Part shown: positions 48,605 through 57,985 of the stretch, one piece after another
How positions within the stretch are numbered: the first letter of the stretch is position 1
Layout: every line of letters begins with the position of its first letter
Origin: Vibrio alfacsensis
Lineage (GTDB): Bacteria; Pseudomonadota; Gammaproteobacteria; Enterobacterales; Vibrionaceae
Direction: 5' to 3'
Length of the DNA: 64,000 bases
Assembly: GCF_003544875.1 (NCBI RefSeq)
Contig: NZ_CP032094.1
Coordinates: 806,001 to 870,000, forward strand
The notes under the pieces: model-generated
What the model was told of the DNA's origin: nothing
The model's database searches: none
The model's input: the letters and a program-made list of their open reading frames with translations, nothing else
Made by a program: the position numbers and the translations under genes

Positions 48605-48630
48605 AAAAGCCTCTCGAAAGAGAGGCTTTT
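48605..48630. terminator. Bidirectional terminator
   Basis: AAAAGCCTCTC pairs with GAGAGGCTTTT over a GAAA tetraloop. It lies between the barrel gene and the convergent retropepsin-like gene. Confidence 0.92.
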
Positions 48631-48675
48631 GGTTTGTGGTTCAATTAACGTCTAAAGTGCACGTTAACTACGTAA

Positions 48676-49355
48676 CTATTTTTCCACTTTAGGTTTGTTC
48701 TGAACGTATTTTTTAGAGACATCAATAACAGCAATATCACGGAAGAAGCTACGTCCAAGCAGTATCGGGAACTTCATATGACCACGTTCGGCTAACGTAA
48801 ACTCCGTTTGCTCTTTTAAGTCACCCACTTGGATATAAGCGACAACCACCGCGCGTTTGTCCACTTCTTCCGAAGAAGATTGGCGCACTTTTGCCCAACG
48901 CTCTACTGGCAACTTGAACTCTTTACTCGCTTTGCCATTAATATCAATTTTAAATTGAACCCAATCTTTACCATCACGCTCAAAGGAACCACTTCTGTCG
49001 CACTGATAGAAGACGTTGTCGCACCAGTATCAATCCGAGCTTTAAACGTTTGTTTGATCGCAGGAACATAAACCCATTCCTCCGATCCCAGAATTAACAT
49101 ACCATCTGGTGTTTTCTGTACTTTCGGTGGCTGTTCTGGCTTTGGCTTAGGTTTTTCCTCAGGTTTCGTTTCCGGTTTTTCTGCTGGTTTGACATCCGGC
49201 TGTGGTTCTACCTCTGGTTTAACCTCCGGCACTTCAATTGGTTGCTCTATCACCGGAGTTTCTGGTTCCGCAGGTTGTGTGGTCGTTGGTGTCGACGTAC
49301 ATGCAATAAGACCACCGCTCATCATTAGCGGCAGAATCAGTTTCCAATTCTTCAT
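48676..49355 (-). pseudogene. Retropepsin-like (RimK-associated protease family) lipoprotein, frameshifted
   Basis: The ATG at 49355 opens a lipoprotein signal (GGLIAC lipobox) and a Pro/Glu/Lys-rich linker. An aspartic-protease-like domain with FKARIDTGATTSSIS, carrying the catalytic DTG, follows. The frame is then lost at the run 48982-48984; one further base gives VVPFERDGKDWVQFKI and joins the second frame to the stop at 48676. The restored 226-residue protein matches the PF05618-type family, including PILLGRSFFRD. Its role is unknown, possibly envelope proteolysis. Confidence 0.78.
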
Positions 49356-49367
49356 CAACTCTCCCAA

Positions 49368-50564
49368 TTAACGTTGAGATACTTTTTGAATGGCGTCCGC
49401 TACATAAGGAATATGCGTTTCCGTTAGGCCAGCGATGTTGATTCGTCCATCACCTACGCCATAAATGCCATAATCTTCACGCAGTTGCGCCATCTGATTT
49501 TCACTAAAGCCTAGCACAGTAAACATGCCTTTGTGGTTTAGTATGAAATCAAATTGATCTGTATTATGGTTAGTTCTCAACTCGTTACACAAACTATGAC
49601 GCAAGCTGACCAAGCGCTGTTGCATTTCACTCAGCTCTTGCTTCCAGATCGCCGTCAGATTGGCATCTTGCAAAATTGTTTTCACAAGTGCAGCACCATG
49701 ATCGGGTGGCATAGTATAAGTCGCACGAGCAAGCGTCAGCAGTTTACCTTTTGCATTGGAAACATCTTGCAAGTTCTTACCCACGACAATCGCAGCACCT
49801 GTACGCTCACGGTATAAACCAAAGTTCTTTGAGCATGAGGTGGTGATCAGCATTTCGTCGACATTATTGGCCATAAAACGAAGACCTTTCACGTCTTGTT
49901 CTAATCCGTCACCAAAGCCTTGGTAAGCGACGTCAACAAATGGTGTAAAACCATTCTTCTGAGACAGTTCAGTGATGGCCTGCCAAGCCGAAAAGTCAAT
50001 ATCTGCGCCAGTTGGATTGTGACAACAACCATGAAGAAGAACCACGTCAGAAGGGCCTGCTTTTGACAAGTCCTCTAGCATTTTTTCGGTATCAACTTGT
50101 TTAGTTTGAGGAGAGAAGTAATGATAAAAACGAACCTTAAGGCCTGCGGCTTCCATTACTGGCTTGTGGTTCACGTAGCTTGGATTAGAAATCCAAACGG
50201 TTGTGCCAGGTTGGGCAACTTTCATTAAGTCACCCAGCATACGCAGTGCACCACTCGCCCCTGGCGTTTGAATAGCCGAGACACGATCCATGGCTGACGT
50301 TCCGGTCAAAAGTAGATCAATCATACTTTGATTGAATTCTTCGCAACCCGCTAAGCCAACGTAAGATTTGGTTTTTTGGTTTTCCACGACCACGTCTTGG
50401 GCCATTTGAATGGCTTTCATGATCGGAGTTTCACCTAAGCTGTTTTTATAAACGCCAATACCAAGGTCAACCTTGTTTGGGCGTGCATCGCCGCGGTATG
50501 CGACGGAAAGAGATAAAATAGGATCTAATACAGGCGTTGGTAGATTAGAAAACATGAAAGTCAT
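49368..50564 (-). CDS. Class I aromatic/aspartate aminotransferase
   Basis: A 398-residue PLP enzyme of the aspartate/tyrosine aminotransferase subgroup. It has LHGCCHNPTGAD, the PLP lysine in TTSCSKNFGLYRERTG, and GRINIAGL near the end with the substrate-binding Arg. It probably transaminates aromatic amino acids and aspartate with 2-oxoglutarate (TyrB or AspC type), which sequence alone does not settle. Two in-frame ATGs at 50564 and 50555 are possible. It lies 12 nt upstream of the lipoprotein gene on the same strand. Confidence 0.9.
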   Translation of the reverse strand: MTFMFSNLPTPVLDPILSLSVAYRGDARPNKVDLGIGVYKNSLGETPIMKAIQMAQDVVVENQKTKSYVGLAGCEEFNQSMIDLLLTGTSAMDRVSAIQTPGASGALRMLGDLMKVAQPGTTVWISNPSYVNHKPVMEAAGLKVRFYHYFSPQTKQVDTEKMLEDLSKAGPSDVVLLHGCCHNPTGADIDFSAWQAITELSQKNGFTPFVDVAYQGFGDGLEQDVKGLRFMANNVDEMLITTSCSKNFGLYRERTGAAIVVGKNLQDVSNAKGKLLTLARATYTMPPDHGAALVKTILQDANLTAIWKQELSEMQQRLVSLRHSLCNELRTNHNTDQFDFILNHKGMFTVLGFSENQMAQLREDYGIYGVGDGRINIAGLTETHIPYVADAIQKVSQR

Positions 50565-50710
50565 AACCCTTTGAAATTCAAGTATCGAACCTCACGGTAA
50601 CACTTTCATTAACAATGGCGAAAGTGTTTTTTGTCGATTTAACCAATTTGAGGACAAAATTCTAGTAAGTGCTGCGTTTCATGAACGCCATTGTCCACAA
50701 AAAGAACGAT

Positions 50711-51697
50711 TCACTCACTGCTATGGCGATCTAAACGGCCATTTCGTCTAAATTCTCGCGGCGTCATAGTCGACCACACCTTAAAGCGGGTACTGAAATT
50801 CGCGCCTGTGGGATAACCCACAATTTCGCCAATGTGCTGAATTGACCACTCAGTTGAACGTAACAGCCTTGCTGCGTATTCCATTCTCATCCGCGTTAAA
50901 TGAGCCATAGGACTGCGCCCAAAATACTGCTGCGAGAGTCTGTGTAGATGAGGTTCTGAACAAGGATAAAGTGCAGCAAGTTGTTCTACTGTCCATTCTT
51001 TATGTAATTGCCTTTGAACAAGATCGAACACTCGATGTAACCTAAGTTGATTCCGAGAAAGGGAATCGGAATGCGGCATATTAAGCATCAGTTCGAGTTG
51101 TGCAACACTGTGCGCCCCCACTTCACCGCCATAGTCAATCGGGAGGTTAATGCTTCTAAGTAGTGTTTGAATACAGGAATACATCACTTCTGGTGCAGTC
51201 GTCAGTTGATATTCAATCTCATCTCCCACCATAGGCCACTCTTTTCCTTGGGCAAGAAAGACCCACGCAATTTGCCAGGTTTGATCTTCCATACCGAAGC
51301 CGTTTTCAATACCAGCAGGGACAATCACTAATGACCCTTGTTCTAACGAATAACGACAAGGACCACTCTCAAGCCACCCCTTACCCCTTACCGTATAAAG
51401 TAACATATGCTTTTTCTGGTTTTTTCGATACACAGAAAAAAAATCGCGACACGTTGCAATGCCACATTGCACAATCCCACGCTCTTCTAAAGCGATAACC
51501 TTGGTATGGTCAATAAACTCTTGATAGGTTTTATCTGAAATGGCGTAGCGTTCTTGTTTTTCTTCCACGATTTTGTAGCTCACAACAATGTCATTGGACG
51601 ATTTAATCGAACGACGTCTAAGAATGGATAGTTTGGCAAAACTTTTAGATGTATCTGAAAAATACACCGGACAATCATGAGGATAAACTACTCGCAT
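50711..51697 (-). CDS. AraC-family transcription regulator
   Basis: A 328-residue regulator with a cupin-like sensor region (about 75-200, LLYTVRGKGWLESG, LVIVPAGIENGFG) and a C-terminal double helix-turn-helix from about 225 (HIGEIVGYPTGANFSTRFK). It diverges from the MATE gene with only 21 nt between the starts, so it very likely controls that pump and itself through a shared operator. The effector is unknown. Confidence 0.88.
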   Translation of the reverse strand: MRVVYPHDCPVYFSDTSKSFAKLSILRRRSIKSSNDIVVSYKIVEEKQERYAISDKTYQEFIDHTKVIALEERGIVQCGIATCRDFFSVYRKNQKKHMLLYTVRGKGWLESGPCRYSLEQGSLVIVPAGIENGFGMEDQTWQIAWVFLAQGKEWPMVGDEIEYQLTTAPEVMYSCIQTLLRSINLPIDYGGEVGAHSVAQLELMLNMPHSDSLSRNQLRLHRVFDLVQRQLHKEWTVEQLAALYPCSEPHLHRLSQQYFGRSPMAHLTRMRMEYAARLLRSTEWSIQHIGEIVGYPTGANFSTRFKVWSTMTPREFRRNGRLDRHSSE

Positions 51698-51718
51698 AAA
51701 TCTTAGCGGAGAAATGCG

Positions 51719-53104
51719 ATGCTCTTAACACGTCAATACATAGACAAGACATTCTGGCAACGATTGATCGCGATCGGCGTCCCCGTATCTCTTCAATCAA
51801 TGTTATTTTCATCACTTGGTGCCATCGATATTTTCATGGTAAGCCAATTAGGGGAATCGGCGACTGCAGCTGTTGGTGTCGGTAACCGTATATTTTTCTT
51901 TAACCTTGCTGTTGTATTCGGTTTATGCGGGGCTGTCACCGTTCTGGCTTCGCAATATTTCGGCTCTGGTAATGTTGCAGGCATTCGGCGAACACTTGCT
52001 CAATCTTGGTTTATTTCAATAATTGTCACGCTGCCGTTTATTGTACTTTATACGATATTCGACAAAGAGATCGTCTCATTTATGGCAGACGACCCACAAT
52101 ACGTCAGCTATGCTCGCGAGTATTTGGTGGTAACGGGATTAAGTCTCGTGGGCACTGCCATTGTCGTGCCTATTGAATCCGTACTCAGATCCGTCGGTGA
52201 AGCGAAGATGCCGACTTACGTCAGTATTGCCGCCATAGTTGTAAATATCTTCCTCAATGCGGTGTTGATCTTTGGTTTATTTGGCTTCCCACAGTGGGGG
52301 GTATTTGGCGCGGCAGTGGGTACATTTATCTCGCGTTTTTTCCAAACTGCTGTGCTGGTATATTTCTTTTGTCGTCGCTATTCGTATCTGCTCCCTACTC
52401 GTTCAGACTGGCATGAGGGCGCAGTAAAGCAACATAGAAACAAGTATTTTAAAGTTTCGATGCCGATGCTTATTCATGACTCGTTATGGACTGGAGGCTT
52501 GATCGTTTACAGCATCATCTACGGACAACTCGGTGTTACGGAGCTTGCTATCATCTCTTTCCTTTCGCCAATAGAGGGCGTATTGATATCGACCTTTATG
52601 GGCTTTGCCGTCGCGGCTTCTGTATTACTTGGTAACGACATTGGTGCAGAACAATATGACCGTGTTGAAAAAACAGCATGGTGGTATGTATTAACAAGTG
52701 CCGTACTTGCTACAGTGCTGTTCATCATGGTTTGGTTGTGTTCACCTATTATCCTACAGCTTCTCGAATTTAGCCCACTGACAGATGCACATATGGCACT
52801 AAATGTATGTCTCGTGCTTGCGTTAGGAATGATTCTACGCGTGTTTAATATGGTAGGAATTGGTGGTGTACTAAAAAGCGGTGCGGATATTCGCTATAGC
52901 ATTTTCATTGATACATTTGGCCAATGGGCTATTGGTATCCCATTAACCTACTACACTGGGATGGTGCTAGGCTTACCTTTACATTGGGTATTGATGTCAC
53001 TGTTAGCCGAAGAGTTAGTAAAAGGTATTTTGACGACACATCGCATTCAATCCAAACGATGGATCAATAACATGGTCGATGATGAACATAGAGTGACGGC
53101 GTAA
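51719..53104 (+). CDS. MATE-family multidrug efflux transporter
   Basis: A 461-residue inner-membrane antiporter with twelve predicted helices in two halves. The first half has SLQSMLFSSLGAIDIFMVSQ and the second PMLIHDSLWTGGLIVYS, positions where MATE proteins carry conserved Pro, Gln and Asp residues. It exports cationic drugs with Na+ or H+. The AraC gene is divergent. It ends 100 nt before a shared terminator. Confidence 0.9.
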   Translation: MLLTRQYIDKTFWQRLIAIGVPVSLQSMLFSSLGAIDIFMVSQLGESATAAVGVGNRIFFFNLAVVFGLCGAVTVLASQYFGSGNVAGIRRTLAQSWFISIIVTLPFIVLYTIFDKEIVSFMADDPQYVSYAREYLVVTGLSLVGTAIVVPIESVLRSVGEAKMPTYVSIAAIVVNIFLNAVLIFGLFGFPQWGVFGAAVGTFISRFFQTAVLVYFFCRRYSYLLPTRSDWHEGAVKQHRNKYFKVSMPMLIHDSLWTGGLIVYSIIYGQLGVTELAIISFLSPIEGVLISTFMGFAVAASVLLGNDIGAEQYDRVEKTAWWYVLTSAVLATVLFIMVWLCSPIILQLLEFSPLTDAHMALNVCLVLALGMILRVFNMVGIGGVLKSGADIRYSIFIDTFGQWAIGIPLTYYTGMVLGLPLHWVLMSLLAEELVKGILTTHRIQSKRWINNMVDDEHRVTA

Positions 53105-53205
53105 CATGCAGTCCCCAAATTACATAGTAAACTAACGTTCATTGTAAATTGACAGGCACTCAATAGACTCTCGTTAAAGAGCGCTCTCATTAAAGAACTC
53201 ACACC

Positions 53206-53242
53206 AAAAGGGCACATCCGAAATTTACGAATGTGCCCTTTT
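53206..53242. terminator. Bidirectional terminator between MATE gene and nrdG
   Basis: AAAAGGGCACAT (53206-53217) pairs with ATGTGCCCTTTT (53231-53242) across a 13-nt loop. Confidence 0.9.
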
Positions 53243-53273
53243 CATATTCTTGTCTTATTCGAGGCAAAGATAA

Positions 53274-53750
53274 TTAGATGTCTGTGAAACGATGAATGAT
53301 TTGGTTCGAACTTCCCCGCCATACTAGATTCAGATCTTTCTTGTCTTGCTCAAATTTCCCATCGATCAATGTATCGATGTATTGCGTCACTTCTCGTTGG
53401 GCATCATCGAGTTCTTCCAGTGTGTAACCCGTCCAAACCCAAATATCTTTACCTGGGCACTCTTCTCTTACGCGCTTTACTAGCTTGAGAATGTGCGGCA
53501 CGTTCGCCGGATGCAGAGGGTCACCGCCAGACAGAGATAAACCACGGCGTTTGATGCGCGTGTCGTTCAAATCTGCGATGATTTTATCTTCAGCTTCTTG
53601 AGTGAAAAACACACCAGAATCCAAACGTTGCGTCGACTGGTTATAACAGCCGCGGCACTGGTGTACACAGCCCGACACAAATAACGTGCAGCGTGTACCT
53701 GGTCCGTTTACAACATCGATTGGATAATATTGGTGGTAATTCATAGTCAT
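53274..53750 (-). CDS. nrdG: Anaerobic ribonucleotide reductase activating protein
   Basis: A 158-residue radical SAM enzyme with the 4Fe-4S motif CVHQCRGC, followed by GGDP for SAM binding. It forms the glycyl radical on NrdD. Second gene of nrdDG, 78 nt after nrdD with a hairpin between. Confidence 0.95.
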   Translation of the reverse strand: MTMNYHQYYPIDVVNGPGTRCTLFVSGCVHQCRGCYNQSTQRLDSGVFFTQEAEDKIIADLNDTRIKRRGLSLSGGDPLHPANVPHILKLVKRVREECPGKDIWVWTGYTLEELDDAQREVTQYIDTLIDGKFEQDKKDLNLVWRGSSNQIIHRFTDI

Positions 53751-53773
53751 GCCTTTTGTTCTGGCTAGAAAAG

Positions 53774-53800
53774 AAAATCAACCCATGACAGGTTGATTTT
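53774..53800 (-). terminator. Hairpin between nrdD and nrdG
   Basis: AAAATCAACC and GGTTGATTTT form a 10-bp stem with a 7-nt loop, followed on the minus strand by CTTTTC. It may lower nrdG relative to nrdD or protect the nrdD 3' end. Confidence 0.65.
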
Positions 53801-53828
53801 CATTATTGGGTTTGAGCTTAAGTCAACC

Positions 53829-55949
53829 TTAAAGGTGCTTCACTCGACGCTTAACTTCTTCTTGCTTACCGAAGTTAAACGGGCGAGCATCTGGACTGCC
53901 TAGGTAGCCACAAACGCGGCGTGTTACTGATACTTTTGTTGAGTCATGGTTGCCACAACTTGGGCACGTAAAGCCTTTACTTGTACAGTCAAACTCACCG
54001 TTGTAACCACACTCGTAACACTCATCGATTGGTGTATTCGTACCGTAGTAAGGCACGCGCGTGTAACTGTAGTCCCACACGTTTTCTAGCGCTTCAATGT
54101 TACGTTGCATGTTCGGGAACTCGCCATAACAAATAAAGCCACCACTTGAGATTTCTGGATAAGGCATCTCAAAATCGATCTTATCGTAAGGGTTTACCGT
54201 TTTCTCAACATCTAAGTGGAAGCTGTTGGTGTAGTAACCTTTATCAGTCACGCCTTCGATAACACCAAATTCTTTCGCATCGATGCGGCAGAAACGGCTA
54301 CATAGGTTTTCGCTTGGTGTGCCATATAGGCTGAAACCATAGCCAGTTTCGTCTGTCCATTGGTTTACCGCGTCTTTCATGTGTTTGATGATCGCGACTG
54401 CTTTTTCGCGCAATACGGCATCGTCATACAAGTGTGCTTCCGTACCAAACAGCGCGTTAATTGTCTCGTGAACACCAATATAGCCTAGAGAAATCGAAGC
54501 ACGGCCATTTTTGAAGATTTCAGCAACGGAGTCGTCCGCTTTTAGTCGAACACCACAAGCCCCTTCCATGTATAAAATCGGTGCAACGCGTGCTTTTACG
54601 TTCTCTAAACGTGAAATTCGAGTTTCCAGTGCTTTACGAGCAAGACGTAGACGATCATCAAGCAATTCGTAGAATTTAGCTTCACTGCCGTTTGCACGAA
54701 TAGCGATACGTGGCAAGTTTAAGCTCACGACACCAAGGTTGTTACGACCCTCGTGAATAAGCTCACCGTTCTCTTCATAAGTACCTAAGAAGCTGCGACA
54801 GCCCATCGGCGTTTTAAATGAACCCGTAATTTCCACAACTTTGTCGTAGTTAAGAATATCTGGGTACATGCGTTTAGAAGCACATTCTAGCGCTAGCTTC
54901 TTAATGTCGTAGTTTGGATCTTCTGCTTTGTGGTTCAAGCCATCTTTAATACCGAAAACCAGTTTAGGGAACACGGCTGTTTTACGGTTTTTACCAAGAC
55001 CCGCGATACGGTTTTTCAGAATCGACTTCTGAATCAGGCGTGATGCCCAGCTTGTACCAAGGCCGAAACCAAACGTCACGAATGGTGTTTGACCATTGGC
55101 AGTATGCAGCGTGTTTACTTCATATTCGAGAGATTGGAATGCGTCATAACACTCTTTTTCAGTGCGTGATTTAGCAAACGCTTCAGGCTCTGCAATATCC
55201 CACTCTTTAGCGATAGCTAGATGTTTCTCGTAACTCGTATTGACATAAGGCTCTAGCACTTCATCAATACGGTTGATCGTTGTACCACCGTAAATGTGGC
55301 TAGCAACTTGTGCGATGATCTGCGCCGTAACAGCGGTAGCCGTAGAAATTGATTTCGGTGTATCAATTTCTGCATTACCCATTTTAAAACCGTGTGTCAG
55401 CATGCCTTTTAAATCAATCAGCATACAGTTAAACATCGGGAAGAACGGTGCGTAGTCCAAATCGTGGTAGTGAATATCACCGACATCGTGCGCTTGAACC
55501 ACATCACGCGGAAGAATGTGAGTTTTTGCGTAGTGCTTAGCAACAATACCCGCCAATAAATCACGCTGAGTTGGAATCACTTTACCGTCTTTGTTCGCAT
55601 TTTCGTTGATCAGATCAAGATTGCTTTCTTCGATCAAACCCTCGATCTCACGCGTTAGTGTGCTTTGCTTTTCACGTGCAATGTCACGATCATGGCGGTA
55701 TTCGATGTAAGAACGCGCAAGTGATTTGTAAGGACCTTGCATGAGTTCATTTTCAACTAAGTCTTGAATCTCATGGATGTGAACTTCATCGTGATCTTGT
55801 AGCTGCAACTCAACAGAAAGCGCCACATTTAGTGCATAAATGGCGACTTCTTTTTCATTGTTATCCGCTGCGGCTTCCACTGCTGCTTGGATTCGATCCC
55901 TATTAAACGGAGCCCTTGAGCCGTCACGTTTGATTACGATTGGTTTCAC
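53829..55949 (-). CDS. nrdD: Anaerobic (class III) ribonucleoside-triphosphate reductase
   Basis: The 706-residue enzyme makes dNTPs without oxygen. An N-terminal ATP cone (KPIVIKRDGSRAPFNRDRIQ, 2-95) gives allosteric control. The C-terminus has a zinc site, CYECGYNG and CPSCGN, and the radical-bearing glycine in RRVCGYLG near 685. Upstream lie two NrdR boxes and a perfect FNR site, predicting NrdR repression and FNR activation under anoxia. Confidence 0.97.
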   Translation of the reverse strand: MKPIVIKRDGSRAPFNRDRIQAAVEAAADNNEKEVAIYALNVALSVELQLQDHDEVHIHEIQDLVENELMQGPYKSLARSYIEYRHDRDIAREKQSTLTREIEGLIEESNLDLINENANKDGKVIPTQRDLLAGIVAKHYAKTHILPRDVVQAHDVGDIHYHDLDYAPFFPMFNCMLIDLKGMLTHGFKMGNAEIDTPKSISTATAVTAQIIAQVASHIYGGTTINRIDEVLEPYVNTSYEKHLAIAKEWDIAEPEAFAKSRTEKECYDAFQSLEYEVNTLHTANGQTPFVTFGFGLGTSWASRLIQKSILKNRIAGLGKNRKTAVFPKLVFGIKDGLNHKAEDPNYDIKKLALECASKRMYPDILNYDKVVEITGSFKTPMGCRSFLGTYEENGELIHEGRNNLGVVSLNLPRIAIRANGSEAKFYELLDDRLRLARKALETRISRLENVKARVAPILYMEGACGVRLKADDSVAEIFKNGRASISLGYIGVHETINALFGTEAHLYDDAVLREKAVAIIKHMKDAVNQWTDETGYGFSLYGTPSENLCSRFCRIDAKEFGVIEGVTDKGYYTNSFHLDVEKTVNPYDKIDFEMPYPEISSGGFICYGEFPNMQRNIEALENVWDYSYTRVPYYGTNTPIDECYECGYNGEFDCTSKGFTCPSCGNHDSTKVSVTRRVCGYLGSPDARPFNFGKQEEVKRRVKHL

Positions 55950-55992
55950 TTTTTCTCCTTACCCAAGAATACTCACAGAGTTATCCACAAAT

Positions 55993-56039
55993 ACACTATA
56001 TAGGGCGATTTATTATTCTGCTGACACAATATATTGTGG
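55993..56039 (-). promoter_or_regulatory. Pair of NrdR boxes upstream of nrdD
   Basis: ACACAATATATTGTGG (56024-56039) fits the NrdR consensus almost fully; ACACTATATAGGGCGA (55993-56008) is a weaker copy. Their starts are 31 bp apart, three helical turns, the usual NrdR arrangement. Confidence 0.85.
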
Positions 56040-56070
56040 CGTATTTAACGAGAAGCACCATTTGAAAACA

Positions 56071-56084
56071 TTGATCTTGATCAA
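56071..56084 (-). promoter_or_regulatory. FNR site upstream of nrdD
   Basis: TTGATCTTGATCAA matches the FNR consensus TTGAT-N4-ATCAA at every position. It is 122 bp from the nrdD start and just upstream of the NrdR pair. Confidence 0.88.
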
Positions 56085-56257
56085 CAAAACATAGCTAGAG
56101 GATAAGAACAAATCGATCTTATTGCAGCTGATCTCAGATGAAAATAAAACTGTGAAAATTGCAAAATTGGAGGTGATTTCACTTGCTTTTTAGAGAGGTC
56201 TTGTAGGATAAAGGTTGCAAAGGATTTCACCTAAATTTGGGAGTGCAATGGACCAGT

Positions 56258-57121
56258 ATGCGATCACTTTTTGTTACGGCAATATTATTATTTAGTTCTT
56301 TTTCGTTTGCTCAGGATTCAATCAAACTCACCAGTTGGAATATTGAGTGGCTATCCATAAATGGCGGAAAGGTATCTCGCACCCCACAAGACTTTATAAA
56401 ATTGAACCACTATGTGGATAAAACTGACATTGACGTTCTATCATTTCAAGAAGTAGAAAGCCATGGGGCGATAAGCAAAGTCGTAGGAAGTGAATACACC
56501 ATTTACTTATCAGACCGCGCTCAGCCCTCTCATCGTCATCTGCAGTTCAACGACACAAATCAATATACTGGTTTCGCGGTTCGTAAAGGAATAGATGTGG
56601 ATGACAGACCCGATTTCTCAATCACCCAAGGTAATAGTAAATTACGCTTCGCTAGCTACATCGTATTAAATCCTAATAAAGATAACGAAACTCACCTACT
56701 CTCTGTACACCTAAAAGCAGGATGCAGCGGTGCGTATCGCAATAATCGTGACTGTAAGATAGTGAAACAACAAGGTCAGGTGCTGGCGAAGTGGATAAAA
56801 GCGCGCGAGGATAACAAACAACACTATGTGGTTCTCGGTGACTTTAACCATAACTTAGGTTATCGAGGGGATTGGCTATGGGAAGTGCTGTCGAACAATA
56901 CTGATGCAAGACTGGTGACCAAAAACACCAAAGCAGAATGTAAAGTGCGCTCTAACCGGAATCCGAATAAAACTCACCAATTCCGCTCGGTGATTGATCA
57001 TATCATCGCAAGCGGCGATCTAAAAACGTCGCCTGGTATTCAGACTGTTTTCAAATCACAGGATGTGCTCGACTATAAACTGAGTGACCATTGCCCAGTA
57101 TCAACAATACTTTCTTTTTAG
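56258..57121 (+). CDS. Secreted endonuclease/exonuclease/phosphatase-family hydrolase
   Basis: A protein of 287 residues from the ATG at 56258, with signal peptide MRSLFVTAILLFSSFSFA-Q. The EEP fold residues are present: SWNIEWL, FQEVE with the metal-binding Glu, GDFNHN and the terminal SDHCP His. It could be an extracellular or periplasmic DNase or phosphodiesterase; substrate cannot be told. The start is uncertain since a GTG at 56243 is in frame and the ATG has no close ribosome site. Confidence 0.75.
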   Translation: MRSLFVTAILLFSSFSFAQDSIKLTSWNIEWLSINGGKVSRTPQDFIKLNHYVDKTDIDVLSFQEVESHGAISKVVGSEYTIYLSDRAQPSHRHLQFNDTNQYTGFAVRKGIDVDDRPDFSITQGNSKLRFASYIVLNPNKDNETHLLSVHLKAGCSGAYRNNRDCKIVKQQGQVLAKWIKAREDNKQHYVVLGDFNHNLGYRGDWLWEVLSNNTDARLVTKNTKAECKVRSNRNPNKTHQFRSVIDHIIASGDLKTSPGIQTVFKSQDVLDYKLSDHCPVSTILSF

Positions 57122-57134
57122 CGAGCACGACTTT

Positions 57135-57560
57135 CTAACGCTGCAAGACTTTCTTCGCAGTAAACGAACCAACTAACATCGCTGCGATAAATAGCAAGAC
57201 CTGTGCGTTGCCAGTTAAAATGCTGGCAACTGCAGGACCAGGACACACGCCTAACAAGCCCCAACCAATACCAAACAACGCCGCACCACCAACTAATCTT
57301 TTATCGATGACTTTTGACGTTGGGCAAATGATCTCGTCACCAAACACTGATTTGCTTCTTGGTTTTATTAATAAAACATAAGCAGGAATGAAAACGGCGA
57401 GCGCTCCACCCATGACAAATGCCAAACTTGGGTCCCATGCACCAGTGATATCAAGAAAGCCAATCACTTTTTCAGGATCCGCCATGCCAGAAATCACCAT
57501 TCCGATGCCAAACAGCACACCAGAGAACATGACGATTGCGATTTGTTTTGCATTTTTCAT
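57135..57560 (-). CDS. YeeE/YedE-type sulfur transporter, second half
   Basis: A 141-residue membrane protein with four helices. The LLGVCPGPAV segment carries the conserved Cys of YeeE-type thiosulfate/sulfur-compound transporters. The ATG at 57560 shares one base with the stop of the preceding gene, so both are coupled; the frame upstream of it overlaps that gene and is not likely used. Together the pair equals one full YeeE channel. Linked ArsR and persulfide reductase genes suggest transport of sulfur species. Confidence 0.85.
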   Translation of the reverse strand: MKNAKQIAIVMFSGVLFGIGMVISGMADPEKVIGFLDITGAWDPSLAFVMGGALAVFIPAYVLLIKPRSKSVFGDEIICPTSKVIDKRLVGGAALFGIGWGLLGVCPGPAVASILTGNAQVLLFIAAMLVGSFTAKKVLQR

Positions 57561-57961
57561 TACGACACCACCAAGACTGTTAGCATAGCTGTCACCATAA
57601 AAGTACATGTTGCGACCAAAGAGCGGACAGAGAAACGCCCCATCCCACAAATACCATGACCACTTGTACAACCATTCCCGATACGCGTACCGACACCAAC
57701 AAATAGCCCAGCCAGTACCACCAAAAACAGCGAATCACTGTATTGTTCCGGAACGTTACCATGCAGAAGATAGAACGCGAAAACACCACCCAGTGCCATG
57801 GCAACCAAAAATACAATTCGCCAAATACGATCGGTATTTTCTACCGCGCCATTTAAGATCCCGCTTATCCCTGCAGTCTTACCAGTGAATAGCATCAATA
57901 TCACAGATGATGCACCAACCATTACGCCGCCAATGAGCGACATCCAAGGAACCTCGAGCAT
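57560..57961 (-). CDS. YeeE/YedE-type sulfur transporter, first half
   Basis: A 133-residue membrane protein with four helices and the conserved NGCTSGHGICGMGRFS motif, whose cysteines relay sulfur in YeeE-type channels. The ATG at 57961 starts 24 nt after the ArsR gene. It works with the next gene as a split transporter. Confidence 0.85.
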   Translation of the reverse strand: MLEVPWMSLIGGVMVGASSVILMLFTGKTAGISGILNGAVENTDRIWRIVFLVAMALGGVFAFYLLHGNVPEQYSDSLFLVVLAGLFVGVGTRIGNGCTSGHGICGMGRFSVRSLVATCTFMVTAMLTVLVVS

Positions 57962-57985
57962 AAGTACCCCCAAAATAAGTTTGAA

